Positions 8,592 through 15,273 of a stretch of DNA of 64,000 nt are shown here, piece by piece. The stretch's first letter is position 1. Each line of letters starts with the position of its first letter. Origin of the DNA: Paenibacillus prosopidis (GTDB lineage: Bacteria > Bacillota > Bacilli > Paenibacillales > Paenibacillaceae); NCBI RefSeq assembly GCF_003337375.1, contig NZ_QPJD01000010.1, positions 186,001 to 250,000 of the forward strand, written 5' to 3'. Position numbers and translations under genes: made by a program. The notes beneath the pieces are model-generated. The model did not search any database. It was not told the DNA's origin and saw only the letters and a program-made list of their open reading frames with translations.

Positions 8592-8921
8592 TTAACCTCC
8601 GCTGCTTCCGCTAATGCCCGAGCTGCCGAAGCCTTTAGAGGAGCTGGAGCCGGAACTGTAGCTTGACGATTTTTTATGCTTTTTACCATTTGATATATAA
8701 TAAGTACTGGAGCCGTCATCGTCGCAATAGTTGTTATCGTCATAGTCGTAGCATTCTTCCGTGCTTTCGGTATTGCAGCCGCTGAGCGCGATCGGTACCG
8801 TTAGCATTAAGGTAAAGGCAAGCAATTTCTGGCCGCCCGCTCTAAAATTGGCGCCAGCTTCTGAAGCTGCAGCCTGCGGTCCGCTCTTGGTTATTTGTTG
8901 ATTTGCTTTCTCTTCGGACAT
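8592..8921 (-). CDS. Small Ser/Gly-tailed lipoprotein, YgiB/YjfM-like position
   Basis: 109 residues. After a polar N-terminal stretch of about 30 residues comes a hydrophobic segment ending in lipobox LSGC, with Cys49 as the predicted lipid-modified residue. The mature part has a DYDDNNYCDDDG acidic/Cys stretch, a KKHKK patch and a low-complexity Ser/Gly tail ending in SGSSGG. In E. coli the ATP-grasp genes ygiC and yjfC also follow a lipoprotein (YgiB, YjfM) with a Gly/Ser-rich end, which suggests an equivalent partner; sequence similarity is too weak to assert homology. ATG 8921 abuts the upstream stop, with AAAGGGGTG as ribosome site; the stop lies 4 bases before the ligase start. Confidence 0.75.
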   Translation of the reverse strand: MSEEKANQQITKSGPQAAASEAGANFRAGGQKLLAFTLMLTVPIALSGCNTESTEECYDYDDNNYCDDDGSSTYYISNGKKHKKSSSYSSGSSSSKGFGSSGISGSSGG

Positions 8922-9404
8922 TTATAAATTCACCCCTTTCAAAAAGATGACGATTTTGCTGCGGTCTATATCGTAAATCGTATAGATCGTTTCATAGGTT
9001 CGTTCTTCGCTGACGATATAATGATCCAGCAGAAGCTGGGCGAATTCGAGCGGACTGGCAGGAGGCTGCTGCCCAAGCACGCAAGGATTAAACCGATCGC
9101 CGTTCCAGAGCAAATATTCCGCTTCCATATACGGAGAGACCGTGCAGTACTCGTGAAGCGCGGTGCGTATCGCTTGCCCATATACAGTATCGTCGCATTC
9201 ATTGTACGGCTTGACATAAATATGATGCCGCAAGCCGTCCTCGCATTCGTTCGCCGTATGCTCGAACAGACCGTTGCGGTACACGGTTGCATTAACCAGC
9301 TTGCGGACGAATACATCGTCACGCGACACGGTCGCATCTGTGATCGTTCTTACAACGCGCTGGTCTTGATCGGACCATTCCAAATAAGTAAGCGGGCAAT
9401 TCAT
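8922..9404 (-). CDS. Unknown 160-residue protein of the channel/ATP-grasp operon
   Basis: Soluble-looking acidic protein, no signal or membrane helix. It starts LTYLEWSDQDQRVVRTI and ends in a beta-rich YTIYDIDRSKIVIFLKGV stretch; four Cys are scattered (for example ANECEDG and FNPCVLG). I do not recognise the family. It begins three bases after the channel stop with AAAGGCGG as ribosome site and its stop abuts the lipoprotein ATG, so it is translationally coupled on both sides and very likely works with channel, lipoprotein and ligase. Confidence 0.8.
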   Translation of the reverse strand: MNCPLTYLEWSDQDQRVVRTITDATVSRDDVFVRKLVNATVYRNGLFEHTANECEDGLRHHIYVKPYNECDDTVYGQAIRTALHEYCTVSPYMEAEYLLWNGDRFNPCVLGQQPPASPLEFAQLLLDHYIVSEERTYETIYTIYDIDRSKIVIFLKGVNL

Positions 9405-9407
9405 TCT

Positions 9408-10430
9408 TTATAGCCGCCTTTCTGATCGAATCTTCGTAATAGTTTCATCATTAGAAATGACGAATAAGCGTGCAGCGGTTGGAATCGGAGCCTCAAGCCG
9501 GCGGTTAATGGTCATATCCGTGCGGTCAGCGATAAGCGTTGCCCCTTGGCGCAGCAGCGCTTGGAAGGCGTCGCCGTATGTCGTCCATGCAGGATCAACT
9601 TCAACCTCGAACACGTCCTCTCCGTATTTCCGGCTGAGCAGCTGCATGAATATGTCCACATTGCCTTCCTTCAGCGCAGAACGGACCGCGAGTCTGGAAA
9701 CCGCATCGTGGGATAATATAAAATCATTTACTTGTACGTGGCGGAAATTGCGAATATGCTTCTCGAGCACGATTTCTACCGTCGTATGGACAGCGGGAGC
9801 CGCCTGTTCAATGCTGGAGGCGATAAGCATTGATTTGCCGTCTATCAGCGAGGAGTCGTCAATACGCGGATCGGCAAAAATAATGGCCGAACGTGCAGTA
9901 TGAATGCTGGCTTGCTCAAGCACATCGGACGAGGTAGGATCACCGCTTACGAAATGGACTCTGGTCTGATCAAAAGGATGCTTTTCGCTGTTATCTATAA
10001 TAATGATCTCGACAGCAGGATCCGAATCAAGTAAATCTTCAATGGCAAGCTGCGCTTTCTTGCTCCAATTAATGACAATGATGTGGTTCTGACCTTGATA
10101 TTTCAACTTCCCACTCTCCCTTCTCCGCTGCAATTCAGCAATCGAATCAAATATTTTACCAATTAATAAGCTTAATAGACCGATTCCGAACACATACAGC
10201 AGCATGGCGAGAACCTTGCCGGGGACTGTCTTTGGAAAATAGTCACCGTAGCCGACCGTCGCGACCGTCGTCATGACCCACCAAATCGCATTAAACAACG
10301 TTCCGAACGTTTCCGGCTCAAGAAGGAAGGCAACAAGCGAGCTGATGAATACGAGCAGCAGCGTCAGCAATGCTACGAAATAATTGTTTAAACGCAGCAG
10401 CTTTACAGTAAGTTTCAAAAATAGCTGCAT
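9408..10430 (-). CDS. Two-TM potassium channel with RCK/TrkA-N domain
   Basis: 340-residue K+ channel of the MthK/Kch type: first helix at about residues 18-38, pore loop with selectivity filter TVGYGD (residues 58-63), second helix near 67-92, then a cytosolic RCK domain from about 115. The first Rossmann turn reads VINWSKKAQ rather than the usual Gly-rich motif, so nucleotide binding may be altered. Start 10430 was chosen because GGGGGTGA lies about 6 bases before it; the longer frame to 10493 lacks a ribosome site. It heads the operon with the unknown protein, lipoprotein, ATP-grasp ligase and DUF350, suggesting channel activity is coupled to a small molecule made by the ligase. Confidence 0.88.
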   Translation of the reverse strand: MQLFLKLTVKLLRLNNYFVALLTLLLVFISSLVAFLLEPETFGTLFNAIWWVMTTVATVGYGDYFPKTVPGKVLAMLLYVFGIGLLSLLIGKIFDSIAELQRRRESGKLKYQGQNHIIVINWSKKAQLAIEDLLDSDPAVEIIIIDNSEKHPFDQTRVHFVSGDPTSSDVLEQASIHTARSAIIFADPRIDDSSLIDGKSMLIASSIEQAAPAVHTTVEIVLEKHIRNFRHVQVNDFILSHDAVSRLAVRSALKEGNVDIFMQLLSRKYGEDVFEVEVDPAWTTYGDAFQALLRQGATLIADRTDMTINRRLEAPIPTAARLFVISNDETITKIRSERRL

Positions 10431-10619
10431 GCCTGTCACCCCCATTAGAATTGTTGCTTTATACACAATACTATCTTTCCTAGCATTTTCCAATATGAAA
10501 ATATTAGTAAGCAGACGCCCCTTTCATAGAATGGCGTGAACGGCTTAGGTCAGATGACGGACAACCGCCATTTTTCAGCATATAATATTGTAAATTCGAA
10601 TGAAGGAGAGGTGGGAGAA

Positions 10620-11012
10620 TTGCCGTTAGTCTGGCTGAGTTCCTTTTGCGGTCTGGTTGGCTCGGTTATTACGTTTGCTTTCGGCAGCTGGGTGGAGTCG
10701 CTAACCTTATTAATAGTTGCGATGGGTGTCGATTATGTTACAGGCGTTACAGCATCCATTAAAGAAGGAAGAGGACTGAATAGCGTATTCGGTTCATGGG
10801 GATTGGCGCGTAAAGGCTTAACGCTGCTCGTTATTCTGCTCGCTCATCGAATCGATATTTTGCTTGAATTAAATAATGTAACGATGGGTGCGGCCATTTA
10901 TTTCTATATTGCGAACGAGTTGATTTCCATTACTGAAAATTACGGGCGGATCGGATTGCCTATGCCCGATCAGCTCCGCAAAATAATCGAAGTGCTCAAG
11001 GAGAAAAAGTAA
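10620..11012 (+). CDS. Holin-like membrane protein, TcdE/phage_holin_4 family
   Basis: 130 residues, start TTG 10620 inside a GGAGAGGTGGGAG ribosome-site region. Three to four hydrophobic segments and the family stretch GVDYVTGVTASIKEGRGLNS match the toxin-secretion/phage-lysis holin family (TcdE, Utx). No endolysin or phage genes lie nearby, so it is a stand-alone chromosomal holin, as is common in this group. A TATAAT at 10581-10586 can serve as -10, with only a weak -35. Confidence 0.8.
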   Translation: MPLVWLSSFCGLVGSVITFAFGSWVESLTLLIVAMGVDYVTGVTASIKEGRGLNSVFGSWGLARKGLTLLVILLAHRIDILLELNNVTMGAAIYFYIANELISITENYGRIGLPMPDQLRKIIEVLKEKK

Positions 11013-11097
11013 CTTTCGGCTGACAGTAATTGTACTTGCATGAAAGAGCCGCTTCTCGATATAATAAGAACAGATGTTCTGGTTTGGAGGGGTGGCA

Positions 11098-11499
11098 ATG
11101 GCCGCTAAAGAGGAAGAAGCTCGCGGCGGGGTGAGGACAGCTCCGCATCCGCCGATACAGACCGAGGATGAGCTCGAACTGGTGAAGCGGTACGTGCTGC
11201 TTGGTATAGTTATGCGCATTTTAGATCATGATATTCGTGTTATCGGCACTTCAGCCATTAAGCTGCCGCGTTTTTATGAATCCATGCTGCGGGGTATCCA
11301 AGATCGGGTGCTGCTTGATCTTGCGGCCATCAGGCGGCAGTTTCGCGAGACGGGCATTAAAGTGTACGAGGAGAAACGCGAAGCGGATGGGCTGCATGCG
11401 CAATATGTGTGCCGGGGATACCATCACCGTTTTTTTATGCTGTGGGGGTTTGTGAAGGCAGAGTCTGAGCGGGTGTTAAAGCAGTATTTGTCCCGCTGA
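11098..11499 (+). CDS. Conserved-looking hypothetical protein, 133 residues
   Basis: Start ATG 11098, with GGAGGGG 6-7 bases upstream. Mostly helical, cytosolic, rich in Arg/Glu (IRRQFRETGIKVYEEKRE) with an aromatic C-terminal segment YHHRFFMLWGF. No family recognised. The codon use and ribosome site are like those of the neighbours, so it is probably real and expressed. Confidence 0.7.
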   Translation: MAAKEEEARGGVRTAPHPPIQTEDELELVKRYVLLGIVMRILDHDIRVIGTSAIKLPRFYESMLRGIQDRVLLDLAAIRRQFRETGIKVYEEKREADGLHAQYVCRGYHHRFFMLWGFVKAESERVLKQYLSR

Positions 11500-11564
11500 A
11501 TATGGTTTTGTTCATGGATTTGTCAAAAAAACAAAAAAACTTTTCCTCTTTCCGCAGTTTAAGG

Positions 11565-11594
11565 TTGAGAACTTCGGACGATCTTATGTAATAT
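11565..11594 (+). promoter_or_regulatory. Promoter of the cupredoxin gene
   Basis: TTGAGA (11565-11570) and TAATAT (11589-11594) with an 18-base spacer, 41 bases upstream of ATG 11635. Confidence 0.5.
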
Positions 11595-11634
11595 AAGAGG
11601 TAGACATTATGATCGCAAAGGGGAGCACGTAGCA

Positions 11635-12024
11635 ATGCACAAGTGGATTATGTTTATATTGTTTACAGCGGCGTCGTTGCTGGGCTTATATTTGCTCACA
11701 TTCGCCCTGCCCGAAAAGCCGGTTGATGAGTCTGCCTCGTTGCCGGAAGGCATGACTTTAATGAAGGTTGTGGCATCAAATGATTTTGTATTTGACCAGG
11801 CTGAGTACAAAGTTAAGGTTGGCGACAAGGTTAGATTGAAGCTTTCGAATAAAAGCGGCATTCACGGCATTCATATTGATGAGCTCCAGGTAGCTCTGGA
11901 CAATGACCATCCAGAAATGGATTTGGAATTTACTGAGCCAGGCGAATATCGGATTTATTGCTCTATTCCATGCGGCGTAGGACACAAAACAATGGAATCT
12001 AAGCTGATCGTCGAAGCGGCGTAG
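11635..12024 (+). CDS. Stand-alone membrane-anchored CuA-type cupredoxin (CoxII-like domain)
   Basis: 129 residues: one N-terminal membrane helix (about 5-24), then a cupredoxin domain facing outside. The C-terminal motif CSIPCGVGHKTM places Cys109, Cys113, His117 and Met120 exactly as the CuA ligands of cytochrome c oxidase subunit II (CxxxCxxxHxxM), with an upstream His77/His80 as the remaining ligand. The rest of subunit II (second helix, oxidase interface) is missing and no other oxidase gene is near. It may carry electrons or deliver copper to an oxidase. The ribosome site is AAGGGGAG. Confidence 0.85.
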   Translation: MHKWIMFILFTAASLLGLYLLTFALPEKPVDESASLPEGMTLMKVVASNDFVFDQAEYKVKVGDKVRLKLSNKSGIHGIHIDELQVALDNDHPEMDLEFTEPGEYRIYCSIPCGVGHKTMESKLIVEAA

Positions 12025-12048
12025 GCGTGAAATGAATGGTAAAAAGCG

Positions 12049-12074
12049 AAAGGAGCCGAAAGGCTCCTTTTTGT
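12049..12074. terminator. Bidirectional terminator
   Basis: AAAGGAGCC (12049-12057), GAAA loop, GGCTCCTTT (12062-12070), then TTG. It serves the cupredoxin gene and the convergent small membrane gene. Confidence 0.8.
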
Positions 12075-12337
12075 TAAGCTGAACGGCGGTTATGGTCACG
12101 GCTTCGTCCGCGTGCGATAAGCATATCGGCGATATAGCCGAGCAGTGCCCAGGTGATAACCGTCAGCACATACATGAACAGGACGCTTACCTCGTGCACG
12201 TCGACAAATAAATCGACGATCCAAGCGGGGATGCTGAGCATAAAGAATACAAAGTTGTGCGGGTCATAGCCCGTCGAATTAAACAAGCATATAGCAAGTC
12301 CAATAATTGTAGCTGCAATTGTAACCGGATAGCGCAT
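12074..12337 (-). CDS. Small hypothetical membrane protein, three helices
   Basis: 87 residues with hydrophobic segments at about 3-17, 28-47 and 50-74 and a basic C-terminal tail (RGRSRDHNRRS). AAGGAG lies about 11 bases before the ATG. Family not recognised. The stop overlaps the base of the shared terminator hairpin. Confidence 0.65.
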   Translation of the reverse strand: MRYPVTIAATIIGLAICLFNSTGYDPHNFVFFMLSIPAWIVDLFVDVHEVSVLFMYVLTVITWALLGYIADMLIARGRSRDHNRRSA

Positions 12338-12444
12338 AACGTTCCGATCTCCTTCACCATAAAGATTGCCGTAATGCGACTGCTTAGGTTATTATGTGAC
12401 AAAAGGACGAAAGTCATGCGACAAATAAGAGGAGGAAGATTCGA

Positions 12445-12732
12445 ATGATTACTCATATCGTTTGTTTTAAATTGAAGGACAACAGCGCGGAGAGCGTTGC
12501 GCGTACCGCTCAGGTCCTGAGGGATATGGAAGACAAAATCGAAGAGCTGAAATCGATTGAGGTCGGTACTGACATTTTGCATTCGGAGCGTTCTTACGAT
12601 ATTGCGCTTATTACGAAATTCGAATCAATGGAAGCGCTGGAGGCGTATCAAGTACATCCTGTACATAAAAAAGTAATCGAGCATATGCTGCAAGTCCGCG
12701 AAGCTTCCGTCAGCGTCGATTTCGAAAGCTGA
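12445..12732 (+). CDS. Dabb (stress-responsive A/B barrel) domain protein
   Basis: 95-residue ferredoxin-like alpha/beta barrel protein. MITHIVCFKLKD at the start, YDIALITKFES in the middle and the HPVHKKVIEHM helix are family hallmarks. Such proteins dimerise and some bind small hydrophobic molecules; the role here is unknown. AGAGGAGG precedes the ATG. A short membrane ORF and a HepT-like gene follow closely on the same strand, so the three may be co-transcribed. Confidence 0.88.
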   Translation: MITHIVCFKLKDNSAESVARTAQVLRDMEDKIEELKSIEVGTDILHSERSYDIALITKFESMEALEAYQVHPVHKKVIEHMLQVREASVSVDFES

Positions 12733-12752
12733 GAGGCAGGTTAGCGGTAAAA

Positions 12753-12854
12753 ATGAGAGATGTTTATGAAATTTTGACTTATTTGCTTGTCATCATCTTT
12801 AGCAGCATTATTATGGTAGCATGGCTTAAACGCAAGGCGAAAAAAAAGAAGTAA
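12753..12854 (+). CDS. 33-residue single-helix membrane microprotein
   Basis: ATG 12753 to TAA 12854. After a short polar start there is one helix (about residues 8-24, ILTYLLVIIFSSIIMVAWL) followed by a strongly basic LKRKAKKKK tail, as expected for a membrane peptide with its C-terminus in the cytosol. The ribosome site is weak: GAGAGG is 15 or more bases upstream. It sits between the Dabb and HepT-like genes in the same direction. The ordered hydrophobic/basic layout favours a real gene. Confidence 0.5.
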   Translation: MRDVYEILTYLLVIIFSSIIMVAWLKRKAKKKK

Positions 12855-12877
12855 GGCTGAAAGCGGGCGACTGATTT

Positions 12878-13297
12878 ATGTATTATGTGAATCGAGAACA
12901 AATAGCTGTACGGCTGGATACAATGCCGGATATTGCATCGGCGCTGCGAGCTCTAGCCGCTAATTGGCAGGGCAGCATGATGGAAGGGCTGGCGCAAGAA
13001 AGAGCACTACATCTAGCTATAGAAATGGTAACTGATATCGGCAGTTTCCTGATCGACGGGTTTCTAATGAGGGATGCCAGCAGTTATGAGGATATCATCG
13101 AAATTACAGGTGCGGAAGGTGTATTTCCTGCGCAAATGCTGGAAACGCTGACTGAGCTTGTCAAGCTGCGAAAGCCGCTTGTTCAGGACTATTACAAATG
13201 GCCGAGAAGCGAGCTGCATCCGCTGACTAGAACATTATCTGAGCTGCTGCCCGCGTTCAAGCAATCCGTTGAACGTTATTTGGAGCGCGAGCTGTAG
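12878..13297 (+). CDS. HepT-like (DUF86) protein, YutE-type, catalytic His replaced
   Basis: 139-residue helical protein of the DUF86/HepT family with the segments FLIDGFLMRD and SSYEDIIEI. In HepT toxins an R-x4-6-H-x-Y motif is needed for RNase activity. The matching segment here is RKPLVQDYY: Arg98 and Tyr105 are present but the His position is Gln103. There is no MNT-type nucleotidyltransferase antitoxin next to it. It is more likely a chromosomal relative of B. subtilis YutE than an active toxin. Confidence 0.8.
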   Translation: MYYVNREQIAVRLDTMPDIASALRALAANWQGSMMEGLAQERALHLAIEMVTDIGSFLIDGFLMRDASSYEDIIEITGAEGVFPAQMLETLTELVKLRKPLVQDYYKWPRSELHPLTRTLSELLPAFKQSVERYLEREL

Positions 13298-13321
13298 AAA
13301 GGATTAGCAGTATCTGCTTGA

Positions 13322-13350
13322 TTTACGAAAACGTTAAAATACGTTACAAT
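13322..13350 (+). promoter_or_regulatory. Promoter with inverted repeat, SufR-like regulator gene
   Basis: TTTACG (13322-13327) and TACAAT (13345-13350) with a 17-base spacer. The spacer carries AACGT-TAAAAT-ACGTT (13330-13345), a candidate operator that would suit autoregulation by the downstream regulator. Confidence 0.5.
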
Positions 13351-13382
13351 GTCGCTATCAAGCCTGCAGAGGTGGTGAAGGG

Positions 13383-14048
13383 TTGAAGCGGAGCGGAACA
13401 GTGCGTGCTGCTGGTCATACAGTAGAGTCGCGAGGGGATGGTTCGACACGCGAGCGTATATTGATGCTGCTCAAGACGAGCGGCAGAATGAATGCGGGCG
13501 ATTTGTCGCATAAGCTTGAACTAACAGAAATGGCGATTCGGCGGCATATGTATGCCCTGGAAAGCGAAGGCAGCGTGAACATCGTATCTGTGCGCCAGGC
13601 GATGGGCAGACCGCTTCATGCCTACGAGCTAACGGCTGAGGCGGATGAGCTGTTTCCAAAAAATTATCATCTTCTCGCCTTGGATTTACTGGACGAGCTT
13701 GCGGAAGATCCGGATACTGAAGCGCTAATTGACCGAATGTTTGAAGGCCGCAAGAAAAAACTGCTTGAACGCTATGAGCCGCGGATGGCGGGCAAGAGCC
13801 TGGAGCAGAAAATAAGCGAGCTGGCTGCGATTCAGAATGCAGGCGGCTATATGGTTGACATAGAACGCCAAAGCGACGGTAACTTCATCCTTAATGAATA
13901 TAATTGTCCGATTGCGCAGGTTGCCGGTAAATACCAGCAAGCTTGTAAATGCGAGCTATCTTTATTTGAAGCTTTGCTCGACGTGCCGGTTGAACGAACG
14001 GATTGTTTGGCTAAAGGCGGAGGCAAATGCAGTTATCATATCGGTTAA
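13383..14048 (+). CDS. SufR-like winged-helix regulator with C-terminal cysteine cluster
   Basis: 221 residues from TTG 13383, with GAGGTGGTGAAGGG upstream. An N-terminal winged helix (about 22-85; MAIRRHMYALESEG is the recognition region) is followed by a helical domain and a Cys-rich C-terminus: Cys175, Cys188, Cys190, Cys208 and Cys216. The NCP-I-A and C-x-Y-H-I ends resemble SufR, the Fe-S-sensing repressor of suf genes in cyanobacteria and actinobacteria. It probably senses an Fe-S cluster or metal. No suf genes are adjacent, although a HesB-like gene lies 6 kb downstream. A strong terminator follows, so it is monocistronic. Confidence 0.78.
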   Translation: MKRSGTVRAAGHTVESRGDGSTRERILMLLKTSGRMNAGDLSHKLELTEMAIRRHMYALESEGSVNIVSVRQAMGRPLHAYELTAEADELFPKNYHLLALDLLDELAEDPDTEALIDRMFEGRKKKLLERYEPRMAGKSLEQKISELAAIQNAGGYMVDIERQSDGNFILNEYNCPIAQVAGKYQQACKCELSLFEALLDVPVERTDCLAKGGGKCSYHIG

Positions 14049-14067
14049 TAGAATCATTGCGTTATGC

Positions 14068-14118
14068 AATAGGCACCTAAGCAGATCCTAAATTGATCTG
14101 GTTAGGTGCCTATTTTTG
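14068..14118 (+). terminator. Rho-independent terminator of the SufR-like gene
   Basis: AATAGGCACCTAA (14068-14080) and TTAGGTGCCTATT (14102-14114), followed by TTTG. Confidence 0.85.
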
Positions 14119-14262
14119 TTTGGCTTCTGCGATATACCATTTTTAATTACGTTGTGTCAAGACGAGCCCATGCTGCTTATACTGTCATTACGCAAGTGGG
14201 CATTCGCCCTTGTTAATCATATGTTTTTGCCCTGCAATTGATGGAGGAGGAGGGATACAGGC

Positions 14263-14799
14263 ATGGTTATGACATGGAGCGCAGCTGTAGCTGCAGTCGC
14301 ATTTGTTGTATTGGTGGCGGGCATACTCCTTGGAATGCGTTCGGCGCTCGGCAGACTAAAGCAAATGCAATCTTCAGCCGAAGCGATGCAGCATGATTTG
14401 CAGAAGGTGGCTTCTGAGCTCAGTGGACTCGTTAAGCCTGCAGAGGAGACCATTCGCGCTGCGCATCGTCAGCTGCAATCGGCTAACCGGTTGTTCGAAG
14501 CGGCCGGACAGGTCGGAGGAGCAATCGCGCATACGACATCGGCAGTTGAGCGTGTTACGTCTATACTGTCAGAATCCGCTGAGCTTCATGCGAAGCGGTC
14601 ATCAACGAAGCGCCAAGTCGGTGAGGCATTCGAATGGGCTGAGCTTGGAATGGCAGCCTGGCAGCTGTGGCAAACTAACCGAAAGGCGGCAGCGCCTGCA
14701 GATGAACATGTTACCGTATCCGAATCGGATTCCGAATCAGTGAGCAGAGACGAAGGGCATTCTAAGAACGAAAGGAGCGATTATTATGTCAACACGTAA
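14263..14799 (+). CDS. DUF948 membrane-anchored coiled-coil protein (YtxG-like)
   Basis: 178 residues: N-terminal membrane helix (about 7-27), then a long helical region with heptad-like spacing (MQSSAEAMQHDLQKVASELS onwards) and a Ser/Glu-rich tail. This is the DUF948 layout of B. subtilis YtxG, a general-stress gene. GGAGGAGGAGGG precedes the ATG. The 3' end overlaps the YtxH-type gene by 14 bases, so the pair is one operon as in B. subtilis ytxGH. Confidence 0.85.
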   Translation: MVMTWSAAVAAVAFVVLVAGILLGMRSALGRLKQMQSSAEAMQHDLQKVASELSGLVKPAEETIRAAHRQLQSANRLFEAAGQVGGAIAHTTSAVERVTSILSESAELHAKRSSTKRQVGEAFEWAELGMAAWQLWQTNRKAAAPADEHVTVSESDSESVSRDEGHSKNERSDYYVNT

Positions 14800-15202
14800 A
14801 CAAACAAAAGGATTTTTGCTTGGTGCATTAGCTGGAGGTGTTGTCGGCTCGATTACAGCGCTGCTTTTAGCGCCGAAGGCTGGCAAGGAGCTGCGTCAGG
14901 ATATTTCTGCAAACGCACAAAAGGTTAGTGATACAACGGTGAAGGTGGCCGGTCAAGTGAGTGATACGACCGGACGAATCGCAAAGCAAATCGGCGGTCA
15001 AGCGGTGCAAATTGCTGACAGAACGAAGCAGGCGGCTGGCAGCGTCGTGAGCAGCGTTAAAGGTTGGACCAAAACAAATGGAGCTTCAGAAGTTACTGAT
15101 TCTGCAGTAACCATTGTATTACCGGATGGCGAATTAGAGACAAGTGCGATTGAAGCGGTCGAAGCGGGCGAGACGGAAGCTGCAGCATCGAAGGAACTGT
15201 AA
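14786..15202 (+). CDS. YtxH family general stress protein
   Basis: 138 residues. The YtxH motif is clear: a Gly/Ala-rich helix FLLGALAGGVVGSITALLLAP followed by KAGKELRQDI, then a Thr/Gln-rich amphipathic helical repeat (VSDTTVKVAGQ, VSDTTGRIAKQ) reminiscent of LEA-type helices. Function unknown; B. subtilis YtxH is stress-induced. GAAAGGAG lies before ATG 14786 within the end of the DUF948 gene. Confidence 0.88.
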   Translation: MSTRKQTKGFLLGALAGGVVGSITALLLAPKAGKELRQDISANAQKVSDTTVKVAGQVSDTTGRIAKQIGGQAVQIADRTKQAAGSVVSSVKGWTKTNGASEVTDSAVTIVLPDGELETSAIEAVEAGETEAAASKEL

Positions 15203-15222
15203 TCGAAGATAAATCACACCAA

Positions 15223-15264
15223 AAAAGAGCCGGGCGCTTCAAGTAGAAGGCGCTCGGCTCTTAC
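15223..15264. terminator. Imperfect bidirectional terminator
   Basis: AAGAGCCGGGCGCTTC and GAAGGCGCTCGGCTCTT form a hairpin with small mismatches between the convergent YtxH and EmrB-type genes; A/T runs flank it on both sides. Confidence 0.7.
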
Positions 15265-15273
15265 TCATTCACA

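Noticed and set aside
10620..11012. Prophage remnant marked by the holin
   Set aside because: No endolysin, tail or integrase genes around; stand-alone holins of this family are common.
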